64,000 bases of DNA from Denitratisoma oestradiolicum (GTDB lineage: Bacteria > Pseudomonadota > Gammaproteobacteria > Burkholderiales > Rhodocyclaceae), in contig NZ_LR778301.1 in assembly GCF_902813185.1 (NCBI RefSeq), forward strand, positions 1,178,001-1,242,000, written 5' to 3'. The position numbers were made by a program, and so were the translations under genes. The notes below the pieces were generated by a model. That model did not search any database, was not told the origin of the DNA, and saw only the letters and a list, made by a program, of their open reading frames with translations. This document shows positions 57,399-64,000 of the stretch, piece after piece; within the stretch, counting starts at the first letter, position 1; each line of letters begins with the position of its first letter.

Positions 57399-58376
57399 AT
57401 GATGACCACTAACCCAATTAAACGAGTCTGCGTTGCCGGCGCCGGCGCCATTGGCAGCTTGTTCGCAGGGCACCTCGACAGTGTCGCCGTATCCACCGTC
57501 CTCACGCGTCGCCAGGAGCATGCGGATCAACTGAATGCCCAAGGCCTGAAAGTCAGCGGCAAGACCAACCGTCATGCCAAGGTCCTGGCCTCGACCAATC
57601 CCGCCGACCTGGGCGACGTGGATCTGGTCATCATCGCCACCAAGGCCAGCGCGGTGGAAGAGACGGCCAGGAGCATGGCCGGTCATTTCCCCCATGCCCT
57701 GGTGATGACCGTCCAGAACGGCCTGGGCTGCGAGGAGGTGGTGGCGCGCTACGGCGCCTGGCCCATCATCTCTTCAGTCACTTTCATGAGCGGCAATCGC
57801 CATTCCGACGTTCACGTCGAATACGAGCTCGATACCGCTACCTGGATGGGTCCTTGGGCCAAGCGCGACGCCAGCTATGAGCAGGTGCAACAGGTCGCCG
57901 CCCTGATCGAGGCCGCGGGCCTCAAGGCCAAGGCCTTTCCCGATCTGCTACCGGCCCAGTGGTCGAAGTTGATTTTCAATGCGACGGTGAATAGCGTCGC
58001 GGCTGTCAGCGATCTGCCCCATGTGCGGGCTTTTGCCGAGCGGGGTGGTCTTGCCGATCTGGGGCATCTGGTCTTTGCCATGATGGATGAAGGCAAGCGT
58101 GTGGCGGCCGCCAAGGGCATCGATCTATTCGAAGACCCCTGGGAAATGAATGTGGAAGCCACCAGCCATGGTCAGACTGGCGACGAGGACTACGCCCATG
58201 CCCCGTCAATGCTGGAGGACATCCGCGCCCGGCGGCTCACGGAGATCGACTGGATCACTGGCGCCATCGTGCGAGCTGCCCAGGAGGCCGGGGTCCCGGT
58301 GCCGATCAACGAAACCTTGTATCGGCTGGTGAAGGCGCGGGAAGCCAGCTGGAAGATCAACAAGCACAACCATTGA
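57399..58376 (+). CDS. Ketopantoate reductase-like (PanE/ApbA family) oxidoreductase 1
   Basis: A 325-residue NAD(P)-dependent reductase with Rossmann motif VAGAGAIGSLFAGHL (about residues 11-25), TKASAVEET, TVQNGLGCEE and LPAQWSKLIFNATVNSVAA with the catalytic Lys. APSMLEDIRARRLTEIDWITGAI is the standard C-terminal segment. Its own genuine role in pantothenate synthesis is doubtful because a paralogue follows 12 nt later and no pan genes are here; both may reduce another 2-oxo acid. Confidence 0.87.
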   Translation: MMTTNPIKRVCVAGAGAIGSLFAGHLDSVAVSTVLTRRQEHADQLNAQGLKVSGKTNRHAKVLASTNPADLGDVDLVIIATKASAVEETARSMAGHFPHALVMTVQNGLGCEEVVARYGAWPIISSVTFMSGNRHSDVHVEYELDTATWMGPWAKRDASYEQVQQVAALIEAAGLKAKAFPDLLPAQWSKLIFNATVNSVAAVSDLPHVRAFAERGGLADLGHLVFAMMDEGKRVAAAKGIDLFEDPWEMNVEATSHGQTGDEDYAHAPSMLEDIRARRLTEIDWITGAIVRAAQEAGVPVPINETLYRLVKAREASWKINKHNH

Positions 58377-58388
58377 ATGGGGGAATCC

Positions 58389-59303
58389 ATGAAAGTATGC
58401 ATAATCGGCTGCGGGGCGATCGGCAGCCTCTTTGGCGCCCACCTGGCGCGTCTTTCGGATGTGGAAGTCTGGGCCTATGACCCGAATCAGGCCCATGTGG
58501 ATGCCATCAACAAGAATGGCCTGTGCCTCACCGGACTGGCGGATTTCGTCGTGCCGGTGCGGGCTCGCTCCAATGCCAGGGAAATTCCCGAGTGCGACTT
58601 CGGCATCATCGCCGCCAAGACGCTTCACACCCGTCCGGCCATCGAAGCGACTGCCCACATCTTCAGGAATGGCGCAGTCTGTTCGGTCCAGAACGGTGTC
58701 GGTAACGAGGAAATCCTCGCCGAATACGTGCCCCGCGTCATTATGGGGACGACCTTTCCCGCCGGCCACATCGTCGCTCCCGGCGTCGTGAATCAGGATA
58801 CCGGCGGCAAGACCTGGATCGGTCCCTTTGGGCCGAAGCCCGCCTCCATGGCGGAAGTCGAGCAACTGGCCGATGCCATCAACCGCGGCGGCATGATCTG
58901 CCTGCCGATGGAGGACGCCCGCGGTGCCCTATGGACCAAGCTGATCTTCAACTCCGCCTCCAACGCCATGGGCGCCCTCACGCGGCTGCCCCACGGCATC
59001 GCCTGCGAACAGGTCTGGCCGGTGATGTTCGGACTGGCCCAGGAGGGCATTGCGGTGGCCAAGGCTCTGGGCGTGACCCTGGATGGCGATCCGGTTGCGT
59101 TGCTGGAATATGGCAAGCAGGTGGCCTACAAACACAAGCCCAGCATGCTGCAGGACGTCCTGGCTCAGCGGGCCACCGAGGTGGACGCCCTCAATGGGGG
59201 CATCGCCCGGATCGGCAAGGAGATCGGTGTGCCCACCCCCCTCAACGACGCCATGGCCGTGATGATCAAAGGCTTGGAGTTTTCCTGGACCCTGAAGGAT
59301 TGA
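58389..59303 (+). CDS. Ketopantoate reductase-like (PanE/ApbA family) oxidoreductase 2
   Basis: A 304-residue paralogue: IIGCGAIGSLFGAHLARL, AAKTLHTRPA, SVQNGVGNEE, ALWTKLIFNSASNAMGAL (Lys), KPSMLQDVLAQRATEVDALNGGI. GGGGGAA lies before the ATG at 58389, which is preferred to the upstream one. The pair may form a heteromer or act on successive substrates. Next gene starts 8 nt after its stop. Confidence 0.87.
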   Translation: MKVCIIGCGAIGSLFGAHLARLSDVEVWAYDPNQAHVDAINKNGLCLTGLADFVVPVRARSNAREIPECDFGIIAAKTLHTRPAIEATAHIFRNGAVCSVQNGVGNEEILAEYVPRVIMGTTFPAGHIVAPGVVNQDTGGKTWIGPFGPKPASMAEVEQLADAINRGGMICLPMEDARGALWTKLIFNSASNAMGALTRLPHGIACEQVWPVMFGLAQEGIAVAKALGVTLDGDPVALLEYGKQVAYKHKPSMLQDVLAQRATEVDALNGGIARIGKEIGVPTPLNDAMAVMIKGLEFSWTLKD

Positions 59304-59311
59304 GACCGACC

Positions 59312-60466
59312 ATGAGCAAATACATCAGCCCCTACACCCCGAGCCAGGGGGAAATAGAGCGCCGCTATATCAATGTCCGCAACGCGATGCAGCAGGCCGG
59401 CCTTGACTACCTGATCGTCAGCGGCAGTGAATACACGGGATTCGAGGGGGCCGTGCGCTACATGTGCGGCTTCCACATCCTGCACCGCTATGCTTATGTC
59501 GTTATTCCGCTGACGGGTGACCCTGTCGCCGTGTTTCCCAGGGAAGCAACCTGGGTCGGCGATCATGGTGCCACCTTCATCGCAAAGCGCGAATTCCCCG
59601 CTCATTGTGGCGAGTGGATGGCCGGATTCCTGAAGGACAAGAGGGCCAGTAAAGTCGGCGTCTACGGCCTGGAATATGTCATGAACGTGCGTGACTACGC
59701 CGCCCTGCAGAAGGCCGGTTTGGATCTGGTGGACTTCGATACTCCCTTCGACTACGCCAGAGCCCAGAAGAGCGAGGAAGAACTGGCTTCCGTGCGCCAT
59801 TCCATGGAAATCAACAAAGCCGGCGTGCTGGCCGTGTTGAAGGCTTACCGGGAGGGCATGACCGAGGCGGCGCTGATGGGCGTGGCCGAGGAATTGTTCG
59901 CCGCCGCCGGTACGGCGCGCAAGACCATGGACATGATGTGTTCCGGACCTAATGGTTCCATCAGCCCCCAGATGGTGTTCCCCACCGGACGTGCTTTGCG
60001 GGATAGCGATGCCATGGTGTATGGCCTGGAAATCGCGGGCGAGGGTGGTCACTGGGTCGAATTCTCACGAGTATTGGCGCCCCAAGGGGTCGACGCGGTG
60101 ACCCTGGAAATGTTCACCGCCTATCAGGAGTTCCACGAACTGGTAAGAATCCACATGAAGGCCGGCGCCACCGCCGAGGAAGTTCATCGCGCCTGCTCCA
60201 AGCCCTTGCTTGATCGGGGCTATCGCCTGGGTCACGTCTCCGGCCACTCCATCGGCATGACCATGATCGAGATGCCCCGCATCGGTGAAGGTTATGATTT
60301 CGTCCTGCCGGAGAACATGGTGTGCTCAATGCATCCCCATATCATGACCGAGGACCGGACCCATTCCCTGTATTTCCAGGAAACCTATCGGGTCGGCAAG
60401 AACGGCGGGGAGGCCCTGTCGGGGGTGCCGATCAAGGTGTACCACGGAGGGGAGTCCTCCTTCTAG
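59312..60466 (+). CDS. M24 (creatinase/Xaa-Pro peptidase) fold protein with altered metal site
   Basis: A 384-residue protein with the two-domain M24 layout: N-terminal creatinase_N (residues about 15-150) and pita-bread domain (155-375). Usual metal ligands are Asp, Asp, His, Glu, Glu. By eye this protein has E240 (GLEIAGEGG), E250 (WVEFSR), H312 (SGHSIGM), H341 (SMHPHI) and E357 (FQETYR), so three positions differ. It may be a non-peptidase such as a creatinase- or lyase-type enzyme. Last gene of the operon, followed by a terminator. Confidence 0.82.
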   Translation: MSKYISPYTPSQGEIERRYINVRNAMQQAGLDYLIVSGSEYTGFEGAVRYMCGFHILHRYAYVVIPLTGDPVAVFPREATWVGDHGATFIAKREFPAHCGEWMAGFLKDKRASKVGVYGLEYVMNVRDYAALQKAGLDLVDFDTPFDYARAQKSEEELASVRHSMEINKAGVLAVLKAYREGMTEAALMGVAEELFAAAGTARKTMDMMCSGPNGSISPQMVFPTGRALRDSDAMVYGLEIAGEGGHWVEFSRVLAPQGVDAVTLEMFTAYQEFHELVRIHMKAGATAEEVHRACSKPLLDRGYRLGHVSGHSIGMTMIEMPRIGEGYDFVLPENMVCSMHPHIMTEDRTHSLYFQETYRVGKNGGEALSGVPIKVYHGGESSF

Positions 60467-60497
60467 GCAAGATGTGTCAATGTGCAACGAGCTTAAA

Positions 60498-60531
60498 GGC
60501 TGCATACCTTGCGGGATGCAGCTTTTTTTTT
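60498..60531 (+). terminator. Intrinsic terminator after the M24 gene
   Basis: GGCTGCAT ... ATGCAGC stem followed by nine T residues, 31 nt after the stop codon. Confidence 0.85.
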
Positions 60532-60541
60532 GGGGGGGGGG
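60523..60541 (+). repeat. T9-G10 homopolymer run
   Basis: Nine T residues (the terminator tail) run straight into ten G residues. Such tracts are prone to slippage and to sequencing error. The following region to 61105 contains no convincing gene; an AGGAGG occurs near 60916 but without a supported frame. Confidence 0.7.
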
Positions 60542-61105
60542 CGGGATGTTCCCTAGGGGCGCTCGCTCGGTGATGGCGTTCCCCGGAAATTTCTGGTGCG
60601 CGGGTGGTGTAATTGGTAAGTCGTCTGTAAGAAATTGCAGGCAGCGTGGCAAGGCGGCGAGCCCTGGTTCATTGCCGGGAGATTCATTTTCAGACTTGGT
60701 TCGTCGCCGGCTTCAGTCTCTCCTGGGCTCGCGGATTGCAGTGCAATGTCGGCCCTCCTATCCCGTTGTTGTATCGCTTTGGAAATGGCAATGCCTTCCG
60801 ATGTTGCGTTGCGAAAAAATGCCCGGCAGTGAGTGGATAGTCCATGGGGTCTGCGGATAACCTTTTTTGCGTGATTCGTTTAATTTCTCGAGTAGTGCAC
60901 TAGAAAAATATTTCAGGAGGAATGACGAAGTGGGCGGGTGCGTTACGGAACTCTGTCGAGGTGGGTGGGGCCCCGAAATCTCGGGCCGGAAGGGTGCTTG
61001 TCATGTACCTCTGTGCGGTGTGCTGGAGCTCCGGAATCGCGGGGTTGGCTGCAGTCACGAATCAATTGAGCACCTGGCTCCGGTAAATGCCGGAAGGAGC
61101 AGGCT

Positions 61106-62044
61106 ATGAAATCCATTATGACGATGGCCGCCTTACTGGTAATCGCGGGTTGTTCCCGGGATCCCGACATGGCCGCTGTCGATGTTGAAGCGAAGAAATC
61201 GATCAAGCGCTATGACATTACCCAATCCCTGGCGGCCAACGGCAAGGTTCTTGTCGCGGGGACTCAGAGCGGTGCGGCACTGGTATCCAGGGATGATGGA
61301 AAAACCTGGGCAAGGCAGATGTTGGGTCCGGTGTCATTGACGGGAATGGCGGTTTGTCCCGATGGCAGTTTTGTCGGCATCGACTTCAATCACAAGGTCT
61401 GGGTCGCTGATGTCAATGGCGAAAACTGGAAGTCCAGCGCACTGGAAAAGCCCCGGGTTCCCCTGGCGATCACCTGTGATTCTCTTGGGCGCTGGCATGT
61501 GGCTGGATCGGGAGCCAAGATTGCCGTCAGCAGTGATCAAGGGGGCAGCTGGCAGCTGACCGATCTGGAAGAGGATGCCCAGATCACCGCCCTGCAAATG
61601 ATCGACGAGAAGCAGGGTGTCGCCCTGGGAGAGTTCGGCCTCAGCGCCAGGACGGAAGACGGCGGTGCCACATGGAAGAAAGCTGCACCCATTGCCGGTG
61701 AGTTCTATCCCTATGCTGTTCTTTTTGTGGATCACAAGGAAGGCTACGCCAGTGGCCTGGCCGGTACCGTTCTGCGCACCCGGGATGGCGGCGTCACCTG
61801 GACCCGGATAGGCAATGCCTCCGGAGCTTCCCTGTACCGACTCTTCCTGCATGGTGGCAAACCCCATGGTGTCGGCGCCGGCGGTGTCGTGGCGCGACTG
61901 GAGGGCGATAGCTTCCGCGCCATCGCCTACCCGGATGCAGCCCCCGTCTTTTTGGGGGCCGGCGCGTCTCTTCCTGGCCAGCCTGCCGTCGTCATCGGCG
62001 GTCCTGGTGGCCTGGTCCGCGTTGTCGGCACCCAAGTTAATTGA
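61106..62044 (+). CDS. YCF48/BNR-repeat lipoprotein
   Basis: A 312-residue protein with lipoprotein signal (MAALLVIAGC, lipobox Cys at about residue 16) and YCF48-type blades (DDGKTW, DQGGSW, DGGATW, DGGVTW). GGAAGGAG precedes the ATG. It is homologous in layout to the protein at 37434-38378 but lipid-anchored. It lies 11 nt before an RND transporter, as its counterpart lies beside another. Confidence 0.85.
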   Translation: MKSIMTMAALLVIAGCSRDPDMAAVDVEAKKSIKRYDITQSLAANGKVLVAGTQSGAALVSRDDGKTWARQMLGPVSLTGMAVCPDGSFVGIDFNHKVWVADVNGENWKSSALEKPRVPLAITCDSLGRWHVAGSGAKIAVSSDQGGSWQLTDLEEDAQITALQMIDEKQGVALGEFGLSARTEDGGATWKKAAPIAGEFYPYAVLFVDHKEGYASGLAGTVLRTRDGGVTWTRIGNASGASLYRLFLHGGKPHGVGAGGVVARLEGDSFRAIAYPDAAPVFLGAGASLPGQPAVVIGGPGGLVRVVGTQVN

Positions 62045-62055
62045 AGGAAAGTCTC

Positions 62056-64000
62056 ATGGTCAGCCGCATGCACGCCCTGCGCCACAAAATCACCCATGCC
62101 CTGCATCGGGGCGAAGAATGGTTGTTCGCCAATCCCAAGATCGTCCTGGGCTTGATTCTGTCTGCGACTTTCCTGTTTGGGCTCGCACTGCCCAAGCTGC
62201 GGGTCTATTCCGACTTCGCCGATCTGCTGCCCCAGAACCACAGCTATATCCAGACCTACAACCGGATCAAGGAAAACTTCGGCGGCGCCAACATGATCGT
62301 CGTCGCCATCGAGGTGGAGAAGGGGACCATCTTCAACGACGAGACCTTGCAGCTGATTCATCAGGCGACCCAGGGGGTCGATGATCTGCCGGGGGTCAAT
62401 CACAATCTGGTATCCAGCCTGACCCATCGTACCGCCCGCAAGGTCTATCTCTCGGCGGAAGGTTCCTTCATGTCCGAGCCCTACTACGATCCCACCAGGC
62501 CGCTGCGCACGGTGGCCGAGCTGGAGCAGATCAAGAAGGATGTGATCGCCAATCCCAACCTTTACGGCCTGCTGGTTTCCCCCGATCTGAAGGCGGCCCT
62601 GATCAAGGCCCAGCTCAATGAATCCGGCATCGACTACGCCAAGACCTTCGAGGCCTTGCAGAAGGTCAGGGCCGATGTTGCCAGGCCTGGACACCGTATC
62701 CACGTCACCGGCAATCCGGTCCTGACCGGCTGGGTCTACACCTACACCGAGCAGATCGTGCTGATTCTGGCCTATACGGCGGTGCTGATCGCTGCCCTGC
62801 TGGTGTTGTACTTCCGGCGCTTTTACGGCATCGCTCTGCCCATGCTCGGCATCGCCCTGTCCTCCATCTGGGGTCTGGGTTTCATGGCGCTGATGGGCAT
62901 CAACCTGGAGCCCTTGTCGCTTCCCATCCCCTTCCTGATCGCCGCCCGCGCCACTTCCCATGGGGTCCAGCTTGTGGCCCGCTATTACGAGGAACTGGCG
63001 AAGGTGCACAACGGCAAGAAGGCTGCCCGCAACGCCCTGGATGCCCTGTTCCGGCCGGGTTCCCTGGCCATCATCGTGGACGCCATCGGCATCGCCGTAC
63101 TGGTGCTCGGTGCCGCGCCCTTCAACCACAAGCTGGGTGTCGCCGCCGGTTTCTGGGGCTTCTCGGTCATCTTCACGGTGCATTTCATGGTGCCCCTGGC
63201 CCTGACCGTATTGCCCCAGCCCAGAACCATGGAGAACAAGAATCAGGGTGTGAGAAACATCCTCGGCAAGGCCATGGCCCGTACCGGCGGCACCCAGGGC
63301 GGCGCCCGCACCATCCTGATACTGGCGGCCCTGGGGGCCATTGGCGGCTCGTATTTCGTGGGGCGGGTCCAGATGGGAGAGTCCGAACCCGGCAGCCCCC
63401 TGCTGCATCGGCATCACGATTACAACCAGTCCACCAAGGCCATCAACACCCTGTTCCCGGGTTCCGAGGAACTGCATGTGGTGGCACGGACCGACGAGAA
63501 GGGCGGGATCAAGAAGCCGGAGGTCATGGCCGCGATCGAGCGTTTCCAGGCCCATATGCTCAGCGATCCAGGATTGGGCGGCACCAAGGCCATCCCCGGC
63601 GTCGTGCGCGTGGTGAACCGGCTGACCCACAATGACGACCCGCGCTGGATGCAGATTCCGGACAACGCCGATGAAGTGGGTGGCCTGATGTTCGCCTACA
63701 TGGCCAGCAGCCCGATACCCGGTGCCTTGAAGGAATTCATCAATCCGGACGAGAACGAAGCCGACATGGTGTTCTATTACAAGGATCACCAGGCCGAGAC
63801 CATCGCCCGCGTGGTGGCGGTGGCCAATGCCGGCATCAAGCAGATCGAGGCCGAGGTGCCCGGACTCCACATCGAGCTGGGCGGCGGCATCATCGGTGTC
63901 ACGGCTGCGGGCAACCAGGCCCTGCACACGGACCACATGATCATCATCCCGGCTGTGATGATCCTGGCTTTCCTGCTGGTGATGGCCTATTACCAATCGG
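62056..64000 (+). CDS. RND/MMPL-family transporter, copy 2 (3' end outside window)
   Basis: 648 codons are visible. The first membrane helix (KIVLGLILSATFLFG) lies at about residue 29, a periplasmic loop follows (VYSDFADLLPQNHSYIQTYN), then five helices from about residue 230 with SHGVQLVARYYEEL. A second half starts near residue 415 and the protein is cut within the helix block beginning IIIPAVMILAFLLVM. AAGGAAAG precedes the ATG. Same family as 38382-40754. Probably exports or imports a hydrophobic compound with its YCF48 partner. Confidence 0.88.
   Translation, partial: MVSRMHALRHKITHALHRGEEWLFANPKIVLGLILSATFLFGLALPKLRVYSDFADLLPQNHSYIQTYNRIKENFGGANMIVVAIEVEKGTIFNDETLQLIHQATQGVDDLPGVNHNLVSSLTHRTARKVYLSAEGSFMSEPYYDPTRPLRTVAELEQIKKDVIANPNLYGLLVSPDLKAALIKAQLNESGIDYAKTFEALQKVRADVARPGHRIHVTGNPVLTGWVYTYTEQIVLILAYTAVLIAALLVLYFRRFYGIALPMLGIALSSIWGLGFMALMGINLEPLSLPIPFLIAARATSHGVQLVARYYEELAKVHNGKKAARNALDALFRPGSLAIIVDAIGIAVLVLGAAPFNHKLGVAAGFWGFSVIFTVHFMVPLALTVLPQPRTMENKNQGVRNILGKAMARTGGTQGGARTILILAALGAIGGSYFVGRVQMGESEPGSPLLHRHHDYNQSTKAINTLFPGSEELHVVARTDEKGGIKKPEVMAAIERFQAHMLSDPGLGGTKAIPGVVRVVNRLTHNDDPRWMQIPDNADEVGGLMFAYMASSPIPGALKEFINPDENEADMVFYYKDHQAETIARVVAVANAGIKQIEAEVPGLHIELGGGIIGVTAAGNQALHTDHMIIIPAVMILAFLLVMAYYQS

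Noticed and set aside
60598..60622. Sequence resembling the 5' end of a tRNA-Leu (GCGCGGGTGGTGTAATTGGT)
   Set aside because: No anticodon arm, T-arm or CCA follows; likely chance or a decayed fragment.
61927..63996. 689-codon minus-strand frame
   Set aside because: Antisense shadow of the RND gene, whose plus-strand frame is open to the window end and has clear membrane helices.

Overview
The window reads as chromosome of a high-GC betaproteobacterium. The best guess is a Rhodocyclales/Sterolibacteriaceae-type steroid degrader close to Denitratisoma. The basis is betaproteobacterial-looking core genes (metH, metK, ahcY with an SAH riboswitch, lipA), very heavy investment in cobalamin, a steroid side-chain retro-aldolase module, and a corrinoid methyltransferase system. 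It recalls the estrogen-methylating emtABCD system reported for Denitratisoma. The identification is inference; no rRNA is present.

Layout. 0-1.8 kb: cobalamin genes (cobT under a B12 riboswitch, cobD). 1.8-9.8 kb: a divergent corrinoid-methyltransferase locus. Leftward run a TetR regulator, a PfkB (adenosine-type) kinase, a RamA-like reductive activator of corrinoid proteins and a small B12-activation protein. Rightward run an LLM oxidoreductase, a 102-aa protein, a corrinoid protein and an MtmB-like methyltransferase without pyrrolysine. 10-15 kb: glyA and metH. 15-21.3 kb: AT-richer operon of two SDRs, ChsH2-, ChsH1- and Ltp2-like proteins and an acyl-CoA ligase, i.e. retro-aldol removal of a steroid or steroid-like side chain. 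21.3-25.5 kb: two TetR regulators around a TonB-dependent receptor. 25.6-29.3 kb: metK, SAH riboswitch, ahcY, metF. 29.3-32.6 kb: TetR and a frameshifted F420-biosynthesis fbiC. 32.6-37.3 kb: B12 operon cobB-cobO-btuM-btuB under a riboswitch. 37.4-44.3 kb: DUF1329/DUF1302/RND/YCF48 envelope operon, itself behind a B12 riboswitch with an intrinsic terminator. 44.5-50.9 kb: B12 riboswitch, btuB, btuC, btuD, cobQ, then lipA. 50.9-55.7 kb: mobile zone (IS256-family element, AlpA-like regulator, tyrosine integrase, tRNA 3' end, truncated aminotransferase). 55.8-60.5 kb: AraC regulator, two ketopantoate-reductase-like proteins, an M24-fold protein. 61.1-64 kb: a second YCF48 plus RND pair, cut by the window end.

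How it fits together. glyA, metF, metH, metK, ahcY and a probable adenosine kinase make a full methyl cycle. RamA-like and MetH-activation-like proteins keep corrinoids reduced. Two btuB loci, btuCD, a BtuM-like carrier, cobB/O/Q/T/D supply the cofactor. A 19-bp palindrome, ACGNNAC-N5-GTNNCGW, occurs in front of the methyltransferase divergon (twice), the TonB receptor and one TetR gene, so these loci probably share TetR-type control. Base composition jumps between GC-rich core-like genes and AT-richer accessory genes, suggesting the catabolic and methyltransferase parts were assembled by transfer.
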